Position numbers and translations under genes: made by a program. Of a stretch of 64,000 nucleotides of DNA, positions 50,501 to 60,870 are shown piece after piece. Source of the DNA: Psettodes erumei (taxonomy: Eukaryota > Chordata > Actinopteri > Pleuronectiformes > Psettodidae). The notes beneath the pieces are model-generated. The model was not told the origin of the DNA and did no database searches. It worked only from the letters and a program-made list of their open reading frames with translations. How positions within the stretch are numbered: the stretch's first letter is position 1; each line of letters opens with the position of its first letter. The stretch lies in NCBI GenBank assembly GCA_016785225.1, contig JAFBJZ010000831.1, positions 3,358,001 to 3,422,000 of the forward strand, given 5' to 3'.

Positions 50501-53500
50501 TCTTACTGGGCCTCGAATATTGATCTGGGTGAGATATAAATGATATGATGACAGAATATGTCATATATGATGCTGTTTAAATGATATATTTAACTGATAT
50601 GAGATATAGAAATTTCTCTTATATAAGGTAATTTAGGACCTTAAGCGGGACACTGTTTTGTCATTTGTAATTTGTAATGTTTTAGTACTTTATGATACTT
50701 TAAACCTCACCCAAATGTTACTGCTCTGTACCACTGGCTAATTTTATGAACATTTTTGAAGATGCACTCATACTCTCATTATTACTCTTATTATTCTCTC
50801 TAAGCAACATTAAAATGTACTAGTGAATGTTACACATGCTGTTTATCTGGAAATGGCATCGGGAAAGGTTTTTTTCCATCAGAAACCAGTCCCCTTTGTA
50901 TTTCACCATTTTCCCAAAGTCACTGTTTATTGTTACTTGCATACAGTGGTGAGCCCATCATCTCATCCATTCAGTGGGTAGTGGATGATTGGTGCGGAAA
51001 TGGAATAAATTTGACATATTTCTATCATTGCCACTTTCTTCATGCAAATCGCACCACTTCCCGGAGATCTGGTGGTTCTCCCCTGTCCCTTAAATGAATG
51101 ATGCTGACCTGGGGAGAATGCTCAGAAGGTTTCAGAGGTTTTATCGAAGACCTAAACTGTCAGGAAACTGCAGCAGCTGCAACTCATTTGAGCCTGTGTC
51201 TGAAATATGAGCTTTATCGATTCATTGTGATGAGTAACTTTTTTGATTATATCATTGTAAGTTAAAACATCTTTGGGTTTTGGAATATCAAAAAAAGCAA
51301 TATGAACACATCACATTGGGTACACTTAGTATCATGAGATTAATTTTTAGTATAATTGATAACTAAATAGACACAAATATCATTCACTGCATCCCTATGA
51401 CATGTTATTTCACTCTTAATGCTGCCCAAAATTTTCCAAAACTTTTTCAGTTTGACTGCCAAAACCTTCCCTTTCCCAGAGTTCTCTGGAGGAGTTTTGT
51501 CTGTATTGTGTATTTTTCTTCCCCACTTATTATTCTCATCCAGTCTGCGTGTGTGTTTGTCCCCTCAGGCTCTTTAGTTGTGGAGAGTGTACCAGGCCAC
51601 CAGCTGGTGGGTTTTCAGGGTATCCCTCATCAGCTGTCCCACTCTGGGCGTGGCCCTTCAGGCTCACCCCAAGGCTTTGCCCTGGGAGGTCCCCATAATA
51701 CTCTGGCTCAGCTCCAGATGCAGGTGGACAAGCTAAACCCGCAGGCCCACTGGCAGCCGCAGCCACCTCCTCCACCGTGGACATGGTACCAGAGTGTCCG
51801 ACTGCAACGCAGCGTCCCAGGGCCCCTCCAGGGAGGCTCCCCCTCCCACAGTATGCCTCCTCAACCAGGCCGTAGGTTCATGGTGCCTCCTCCCAACCAC
51901 ATCAGCCCAACCAGCAGCTTACCAAGCCCTGGGTTTACACCCCAGGTTAGTGTGCCCTTGTGTGTGCCTGTGTGCTTGTGTCCATTTGACTGACAGGCCC
52001 TCCTAACAAGCACTGACAGTAGATGGTGTTGTCCTGAATAGAGCTGACAGCCTTCACATCCTGGGCAATTTATGTCTTTCCATGTCAAGATGGATTTGAG
52101 TCTGGGATGAGCTTATGACTTCGAAATCATAAAATAAAGCAGCTAAATCTGCAGTGAAGCAGCAGCCAACATGTGATGGAGGACAAACCCAAGTTTCCAT
52201 GAGAAAAAGGTTGATAATATCTCGTCATCCAAGTTGTTTAGTCTATTTCACAGGGTGTTTTGGTTCCAGCTCTGAACTATAGGCTCGTTACTCGCAATAG
52301 TGTGCACACATAAGTTGTGTTGCACTGATGTGAACAAGCTGTTACAGCTGCATAGTGAACTCTTAAATGTTCTTTGTGGTTCTATGTGGTAAAGAAGTAC
52401 ACAAGCATTTTACTACAAATCATATACTGTATACTTAGTGCTGTGTATTTGTCAAAGTGTGCTGTTGTCATGCCCATGTAATGTTTTTCATTGTTTTGTG
52501 TTTTGTTGTAAGCTGTTGTTTTTCTTGATACTTTACTATGATGCAATCAGCTTAAAGAAATTTAAGAAGAACTGGCAATCCTATCATTTTAAATGAAAAC
52601 AGGTCTGCTTTTCTTTTTTCAAGAGTTATTCTATGATGTCATATTGCAGCTGTAAGTGTGGAATAATTTGAAGAATAACCTCATAGTGTTCATGTTAGTT
52701 AATGAATAGAAAAGCTGACATGATGAGGTAAGTTTCAAATGTCTGCAAATTGATTTTCACGTTGTTGAGAAACAACAACAATAATGAAACGAATGCAACA
52801 AAATAATGAAATGATTTTTTAATTAAATGCCCATGACTTAATAAGCAAGAGTTGGAAAATAAAACATTATTGGTTATTCTTGAATTTAACTCTCAAAAAC
52901 TCCATGTGTGGGTGTGGACTAATCGGATTTCGAGTGATGTCAGGAACTACATCACAAAAACTAACAAAAACAAATTTTGGCGAAAAACATGCTATGTATG
53001 TCAGATCTCAGTTGTCATACTATAGCAGGCTGATTGGCCTTTAAAATAAGTATATTTGATTTGAAGTGGTGTGCAATTGTACTGTAGTGTAATCAGAGCC
53101 AAACTTATTTAGACACATGCATTTAAATAGTTTCCCCACTTGGTTTCATGCATTTAAAAAACAAAAACAAAGATTTGCTGTACCTGCAAGATTAAAGCTA
53201 CAGTAGACAAAGAAACTCAGATCTCCCTGAGTCCTGAGTTTTTGTTTATGCTTTAGTCCGATCAACCCACACAGCCAGTGACAGGGTTATGAAAGTGCCC
53301 CTTTTCATCACCACCTCCATGAGCACATGCTCATAGATGCCGACATACAGGTAACTTGACAATGTTTGAAATGTCTCTCTCTTTGTTTTGTGTCTCCCTC
53401 ATTCATGTGAAGCCTCTGAGAGGGATGGAAAGCAGCTCCAGCTATCAAGCCAAACCTGCGGACATATTTTCCTCTTCACCTTTGTACACCCATATTACAC

Positions 53501-53743
53501 CACTTCCCATCAATGCTGGCGTGGGTTCGTCTCAGTCACGACAGACAGTAAGTTCCTCCCTCTACTGACATACCTGAGGATTATTATTATATTTGTTGGG
53601 TAGTAATTGACATGCAATTCTGTATTTAGACTGAGCCTGCATATCTGAACAGGAGGAGCGATTCAGATGGTCCAGTGTATATGCTGAAACCAAACTATCC
53701 CCAGAACCTACCACACAGAAACGGTATGTTTGTCATTTGCACA

Positions 53744-53787
<44 letters not shown>

Positions 53788-56700
53788 TGGCATACCGACC
53801 GTATGCATTCCACTAATAATAGTGGCTGTTACACAATTCATAATACTGTATGAACTGTTGTGTTGATAATAAATGAATTAACAGACAGATTTTCATCTCC
53901 CCTCAAGTGCAAGGACAGCAGATCTCACCAGGGTATGCTGCCATATCCCAAGTGGAGAAACCAGGGTAAGGACACAGCTGTGTATACTCACACATACAAA
54001 AGCACACATTCTATCTTGCGCTGGCTCTGAAAAGTAACGCCTTGTTTGACCCAAGTCCCTCTGTGACTTTGGTCTCTCCAGTGAATTTCTCTGTATTGTA
54101 ATTGGCTCTCGCTTCCTTCCCAAGGACTGTTTCCTGGAAACCTCCAGAAACACAACAGGCGAGTGGAACAATGGGCTCAGCTGTCAAGAAAAGACGAAGG
54201 TCATTACCCGGCCCCATCATTGTCATCAAAGATGAGCCAGAAGATGACAGTAGCTATGTAAGGACATAGTTATTATTACAGTCCAATTAGTATTTCATAA
54301 AGGTCTGACTTTTGGTAAATACAAAGATTGTTACTTTAGCAAGACTACATTTTTAAATGAATTGCAGTAACACACAGTATCAATTTAAAGAGAAAATGTA
54401 ATGGAAACTTGGGTGTTATTAGACAGTTGGTTATCATAGCCATGGACCAAATAATTGGAGATTTGGAATCAGATTATTGCTAAAGTGAAGTTTGATGAAG
54501 CAAGAAGCCTTAGCAGTGAGATGGGCTGGTAAACAAGCCAACAGCATTGCCAGATTATCTAATCCTCTTTCTTTGGAGGTGAAACCAAAAGTGAGGGCGC
54601 CTTAAATGTCAGTAATAATCCATCATTTTCAAGAACATCTGTGTGTGGGTTCAGCTATGGAAATTGCCGCAGGTCAAAGTTGAACAAAGAAATCAGTGAG
54701 TGAACTATGCAGTTTAAACACGCAGTTTGAGTAATAATTTTCCTGTTTGTTTTCTTTTTCTCTTCCAAATAAGTTTGGCCAACTTGAAGGTTTGTTTTAA
54801 AAGCCTTATGCTCGTCTGACTTCCCGTATTATTTGCCCCATCTGTTTCCTTTTAGTGATGTTACCACATTCCCAGATCTCAGCAATCAGCTTGGTTAGTG
54901 CAGTGATGATATTATTAATAGGAATGATGGCCCAAACAAACTGAAATCCAGTTTGTATTAAACCCAAAATTTACTATAAATCTCTGAATGTGACAGTACT
55001 ATTGAGTGTGGCAATTTAGCCACACCAGATTTCTGTACATAACAAGGATACAGTTGATTGCAAATGTCATAATGTCAGCTCATTTATGGCATATTGGTTG
55101 CAGTACTTTCAGAGCTTTCCTTTAAACTCTGTGGGTGGATTTCAGGTTGTAAACAACCAAAGAGCCAGCCTTCCTGACAGCACAGGTGAGCACCCACAAA
55201 TCAGTGCCCAAGGCGATGGAAACAAGGTCCCAACTCCTCCTCAAAGCAGCGATGACAAACCCCACAACCCTTCAAAGCCTCAAAGCAGGCCACAGGACCA
55301 GAGTAAGACCACCGCTTCGGATTACATCCGTCCACTGGGAGTAGAGCAGCAGGAAGACCAGAATCAAGCATGGCAGGAAGACTGGAATGAAGTCCAATGT
55401 GCCGTATGTCAGAGTGGAGGAGAGCTGCTGTGCTGCAATAAGTGTCCCAAAGTTTTTCACCTCACGTGCCACGTTCCATCTCTCCTCAAACCTCCCAGGC
55501 GAGTTTGGTCACATGATAATTTATCAGTTGCCGGTCTCATATTAAAACCCCATAACTCATGTTGTTTTTTTCAATTCCTGTGTTTATTCTACAGCAAATT
55601 AATAGTGTATTTCTCTGGAGACCCTTCAGCTTTTAAGAATGAGGCTGTTGCTGACAAGTTGTTTTCACATTTTGGCAACATAAGGTTTTCATCCGATACA
55701 GCATTATGCACTTGCTAATGTATATTCCTTTTTACTGACTTTTTCACTGAGTCTCTGGACTGTCTGCTTGTCAGTGGGGAATGGTTTTGCTCTTTCTGCC
55801 GAGACCTGCTGGTTCCTGAGATGGAGTACAACTTTGACAGAGAACCTGAGGCCAAGACAGTGAAGAAGGAGCCAGACGCTGACGGAGGACTTCCCCCTGT
55901 GGACAAACGAGTAAGTACTTTTTAAAATTGATAACGGTAATTTGGTTAAAGTTGCGTAACTGTAGTGTTTCTATTAAGAAATGGATTGTCGCAACATGAA
56001 ATAAAAGTTTAGCACTATCTAGTAAGTCAGTTCTCGTTCTGCTTTCCAATTAGGAAACAATGTCTGATGTTTAATTCCATTCAGTTCACTTTAAGGGCAA
56101 ATAAACAACCAGGGCACAAACACATATCATTGTGATGGCCTAAGTATTGTCATTATCAAAGTGTATTACGGCCCTCAGCAGACATGTATTAAGTCAGATG
56201 CCTTTTTCTACCACTGCAGAAGTGTGAGAGGCTGTTGCTGCACTTGTTTTGCAGTGACCTGAGTTCAAACTTTGTGGAGGCCATATCCCCCTCGGTGAGT
56301 CTGATTACAGAGGAAAAGTTCACAGGATTAATGTCACAAGGAGTTACTGCAGCTGTAATTTTAATGATGTGTAATATGCAGTATTTATCAGTAAAGATTA
56401 TGAATCTGAAGCAGAGCTACTTCAATCATGTAGTGTAAATATACAGAGATTTGTCTTACTGGTACAGAGCTCAGAGTAATTGTTATTGCACCAAGTAGAT
56501 TAAAATGAACTATTACAGTCTATAAACCGTACATTGCAGTACATAAAACACTGTATTTGTGTGCAGTATGTAACCATTTTTGGCTTGAAATGCTTCTATT
56601 TATTAAAAACATTCACATATATAAACAAAATTGGGTAGAAAATCTATAACCTCTTGTTCCCAGTTCTGACATGTAATACTTATAATAATAATAAATATAA

Positions 56701-57267
56701 GATATCAATCATGACTTTACTTAAATGTCTGGCCATGAATTTTTACTCATTTATTATCTCTCCCTGTCTAAATACTGAAGGCATGTGCTAATGACACGGC
56801 AACCATAAAGGGGCCTATTAATCTTTCAACTGTGAAAAAGCAACTGGAGGCTAAGCAGAGTCTGTGCTACCAAAGCACCGCAGAGTTTGTATCAGACGTC
56901 AGGCTCGTCTGTGGGAACCGTGCAGGCCCCAGTGAGGTACAGTGTTTGCCAAAAGCCCCTTTTTTCCTTTATTATCCTGTCCTTCACACCTGGCAATAAT
57001 CCTTTGTCCTTCTGCTTTGCATATCAGGCTGTAAACGAGGTCACCATGGCAGACGGGAAGCTTAGGGAGCTGTTTGAAGAGCACCTGAGGATCATCTTTT
57101 CAGACCAAGCTTTCCCAGAAATCAAACTGGAGATGATGCCTACCGCCCCTGCTGATTCTCAAGTCCCCTCTCTTGACAGTATTTCCCAGGCTGCCAAGCG
57201 CCCGCGCACATGTTCAGACTCCCAGGATATGGCAAACTGTCCCAATGGGGAAGAGGGAGTGGTATGA
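47592..57267 (+). CDS. trim24: Transcription intermediary factor 1-alpha-like, RING/B-box/coiled-coil/PHD/bromodomain protein
   Basis: TIF1 proteins are nuclear E3 ligases and chromatin co-regulators. Exons: 47592-47883, 48119-48237, 48528-48675, 49024-49156, 49389-49505, 49763-49877, 50088-50234, 50414-50528, 51569-51945, 53413-53547, 53630-53723, 53908-53965, 54125-54257, 55146-55498, 55775-55910, 56220-56294, 56781-56936, 57028-57267. Phases join throughout, giving about 980 residues (human TRIM24 1,050). Domains: RING from C48 (CPFC, CLHSFCKKC, then CPVC in exon 2), B-box 1 (CMTC, about 139-180), B-box 2 (FCDVHKQEPLKLFCETCDQL, about 195-230), coiled coil to about 357, and a Pro/Ser-rich middle with a SUMO-type IKDEPEDD in exon 13. 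The PHD finger starts at about 746 (CAVCQSGGELLCC... SGEWFCSFC, split by intron 14), followed by a bromodomain-like C-terminus. Start chosen at the first ATG giving the TIF1 N-terminus, with A at -3. trim33 is the alternative; position beside akr1d1 favours trim24. The bromodomain and middle region are unusually diverged. Confidence 0.88.
51946..53412. other. trim24 intron 9, nothing else recognised
   Basis: A 1.5-kb intron that separates exon 9 (ending SPGFTPQ) from exon 10 (starting PLRGMESS). In human the corresponding middle region is much longer. I saw no further in-frame exon here, but poorly conserved Pro/Ser-rich exons are easy to miss. Confidence 0.45.
53747..53785. repeat. AT microsatellite in trim24 intron 11
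   Basis: (TA)n of about 19 units starting 23 nt after the exon 11 donor. Confidence 0.92.
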
Positions 57268-57334
57268 AAGTATAAATCTTCTTCATGGTTTAGATCAGCA
57301 CCAGCTAATATGTTTGTGGGGTGTAAAACTTTAC

Positions 57335-57340
57335 AATAAA
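57335..57340 (+). terminator. trim24: Polyadenylation signal of trim24
   Basis: AATAAA 68 nt after the trim24 stop codon, the first after the stop. It supports the end of the gene at 57267 and implies a short 3'-UTR. Confidence 0.55.
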
Positions 57341-60300
57341 CATTTATGACATGAATTCAGGTCGCTAAAAGGTTTTATATGTTTTATGATGAATTGTAGT
57401 GCAAAAAAAGAACTATGATACAGAGCCACCAAATTTCTGTTCTGGACTAAACTGTTTTACAGTTGTTGGATTACCACTGAAAATGGATTAATTAATCAGA
57501 CTGGGATTTATAGCTGGAATAACACACGTTCAGCACATTTTATGTACTTACAGGGTACAGATGACTGGTTATCACTGTCACCAGCCTCATTTTTGTTATT
57601 AACTGATTCTTACTTATTGTGAATCAGGTCACTGAGCTAATGTCCTGTTTCCTGTGTTTTGCTCCATGTGTAAATATAGCAGTGACCAGAGCACAGTTGA
57701 TAATCATGAGCTTTGATGTTTGACCCCCAACCCATACAATAAGTGTGATTTGTCAGTTTTAGAGCAGAGCTACAGATTTAATGTGGAAATGGTAAAATAT
57801 TGTGCGTGAATATTCATTTATTTATTTATTTATTTTTCTTAAGTACACATGATTATTTTTCATTCAGTTTACATTTTCTTTTACACACTCATCACTGTGA
57901 ACAGTTCTGTCATAATATCCACGGGCCGGAACATTCAGCCATAAATGTACGAGCATGCAAGTCAACTTGCAGGTGTTTACACTGTCCAATAAAATATGAG
58001 CTTAACTCTTGGTAATGATTCTGGGTAATGAATACTATTATACACACCCTTCACCTTTTAACTGCATGTTAATAGATTTTTCTTGGATATTAATATCCCA
58101 CTTAGAAATATGAAACTATTAAGACCCTCATTACAACTTTACAGTTAAGCATCGCCACTTTCCCCCTGAACAAGTTTGTATAGTTGTGTTAAATAACAGT
58201 GGCTAAGCCTTCAGGCCCTGCAGTGTGCCTGGCTGTGTTTGCAGCCCTCTGCTGATTGACACAGACGTGGCAAGACAAGCTTTGTTGAGCTTCAAAGGAA
58301 CTCACACACACATGCACACACAGAACAAGATTAACACTGTTTGAGTGCTACCTTGGCCAGTCCAATGTCTACCTGTGAGCTGGGAGGTCAGCTCATGCCG
58401 CTGTTTCTTGTTAAAGCCCAAATGTAGATTAGAGGTGGAAAAGGAGGAATGAGGGTTGGTACTTTCTGGAAGGCTAGTAGGCAGGGGGATGTTGCACTCA
58501 GATGTTGACTGTGCTCTAATCGGCCCTGGTTGGAGCCTGGCACAGGCCTGGCTCTCATTTTGGGTATTCTTCATTCCTTATATGGCCTTTAGGGGCCTAC
58601 ATCTTTTTTCTCCATTGCACTAAGCCAGAGATAAGATTAAGGACTGGTCAGCAATAAAGTGGGTACTCATTGTTGTGATAACTGTTACTTTACAGAGGGG
58701 GTTGCCACATCCTTGACTGATAGACATCTGCAGGAACCTTATCTATGCTGCTATAGTAACAGTCTACTCTGAACTACTCAGATTTTCAGTCATTTTGTAG
58801 AAGTATTAACATTACTTTGCAGAAAATCTGCTCGTTATGCAATCCATGACAATAATCACCATGCCTGCTATTGTTGTTGTCAAGGTTATAGTATTGTATA
58901 AGTGCCGATTCTTTTCTGCTTTACCATGCAGCAGTAGAGTGACAGGCAAAAATAAAAGCAGACATGTTGTTCGCTGTGATGGATTGCTCGAGTGAGATCT
59001 CCTCAAGCTCATTTTTACACCCCAGTGGGATGTTTTTCAACTAGATTTATTCGAAAAAATGGAATCCAGGATACATGTATTGGAAAAAAAGGCAGTTTAA
59101 TTTTCTGAGTAAGGAAGATAAATAACATAGAATTCAAAATAAAATCCCCACCCCCATTGCCTTTAAGCAGTACTGCAATAGCAATCCTGTATCACAGAGT
59201 GAAATAATGGCCGTACAAACACCATTCCTAAGGTGTACTTTACTATTTGTTGCAAATATAATATTTTGGCTAATGGGCTGAAACATGCAAAGCATTGCTG
59301 TTGTTTGAACTATACCTTCTCTTATGGGAAGGCTGTGTCGTACTGAGGGAAACAGAGCTTGAGACAGAGCTCATCACACACTACGCTTTTACAGTGCAGT
59401 CACCATTTATAACTGCCATAGACTTGTGGGCTTCCCTGTATGCCTGTGGTGTCCCAATATCAAGTCCTTGGTGATGTTTCTAGACTGGCTAGACTGGTGG
59501 TGGAGACATATGGCTCTGATTAGAAGATCATTTAACCTCTCTCTGTCACTATGCCCAGAGTCAGTAGACTGATTGAATTTGCAGAGAGCCTTAGTTGGTA
59601 CAAAATGTTTATAATGCAGTCTAGCAATTATTTCTCTGCCTCATGCCAGTTCTGGTAGACTGTGTGTGTGTGTGTGTGTGTGGCTTGTTTATACCCAGAT
59701 CCTTCTCACTGTTCATGATCACTTTGGCTGACAATGAGTCCACATCTGTGGCGTTCTAACAAACTTTAATTTATTAACTTTGAGGGGAAAATGCCTCATT
59801 TTCTTTGTTACAGCTGTAAAGTCTGGTAACTAAAAAGAAGGACTGAGCTCAGCAGGAGGCCTACAGGGACCCAATGATACAGGCTGTGCAGATATCAGTG
59901 AGAATTAAAAATATAAGGGGTGGATGCAAACAACAGGCCTGGGTTCATATTTTATCTATCATCTCCCTATGGGTGCAACAAACTCAAATGTAGCAGTGAA
60001 TAACTGCAGTTATTTACAGACACGGTAGTGAAAGTATTTATTTTTTGGATTCCTCCGATTTCCCCTAAGTGAGGTACTCTAAAGGTTTCAAGGCTTACAG
60101 TCTGGATGCAGCCACAACAGATTTTTAAAATACCTCAAAACCAGCTCCAGATGTTGAGTAATCAGTGCAATCATTAGTCACAGGCAGAAAAAAGAGTACT
60201 TGCTAAGGATGGGGAGACAATCTCCATGTATGCATGCATGCACACTTTGCAGCACAGTGGCCCCAAGACACTTGCAATTCCTACTGTAAACTATGCAATA

Positions 60301-60600
60301 ACAGCAATGACAGCTCCCTCTGTAGTATTTCAGGTGCGCTACTTTCCAGACAATATCAGTCATATAAAACTTTTTTTTTTGAAGGATAGGCCTTTTTGTC
60401 CAAGCATTAGTGTCAGGATATAGTGATAAATTACAGTATAAACTCACTTCTGAGTATATCATTACCAATCCCACTAGACGCGTTAGCCAATGATTTTTCA
60501 TTGTAATATAGTGCAAATGAGCTCACAGTTAATGGCTTTAGTTTGGAGGGGGGAAGGACTTTTTTTAGAAGTTTGATTAGAAAATAGTCGGTGTCTGTGG
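57341..60600. other. Intergenic spacer downstream of trim24
   Basis: 3.3 kb with no supported gene on either strand. It contains a (TG)n tract at 59661-59682. Short open frames show no family resemblance. Confidence 0.5.
59661..59682. repeat. GT microsatellite
   Basis: Short pure (TG)n tract, about 11 units. Confidence 0.88.
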
Positions 60601-60815
60601 CCCCAGCCCGCCCCTCACGGTGCCATAATTAGACGCTCATTCCTCCAGTCACGCTGCAACTGCGACTCACAGCTCCATCACATCCACCTCTCGGACTTTT
60701 TAAAGCAACACTGCTTGTTTATTCAGAGAAAAGAAAAAAAGAAGAGAACACAGGCTGCAAGCGCTCGGACACTTTCCTTTCCACCAGCATTAAGTTTGAA
60801 TCGCTCTTTCAGTCA

Positions 60816-60870
60816 ATGGGTCCGCGTGTGGTGCTGCTCTGCTCTCTGTTCGGAGTTCTCCTTGGCCAAG
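60816..60870 (+). CDS. First coding exon (signal peptide) of an unidentified secreted or membrane protein; partial
   Basis: The ATG at 60816 opens MGPRVVLLCSLFGVLLGQG, a typical cleavable signal peptide: a short basic n-region, a hydrophobic core (VVLLCSLFGVLL), and a small residue before the likely cleavage site. The exon ends in phase 1 at CAAG before a consensus GTAAGT donor. A signal-peptide exon ending in phase 1 before a long intron is common in receptors and extracellular-matrix or Ig/FN3-domain proteins. I do not recognise the gene. The intron is at least several hundred bases and may exceed 3.1 kb, running off the window. G+C rises just upstream (60595-60700), with a weak ctttttaaag TATA-like element at 60696-60705. 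No reliable second exon was identified. Confidence 0.6.

Noticed and set aside
54857..54894. Exon-like piece in trim24 intron 13 (tag/TGATGTTACC...CTTG/gttagt)
   Set aside because: In the required phase it begins with a stop codon, and it encodes nothing like TRIM24.
58302..58574. 90-codon minus-strand frame downstream of trim24
   Set aside because: Low complexity end, no conserved motif, no splice or promoter context; most likely chance.
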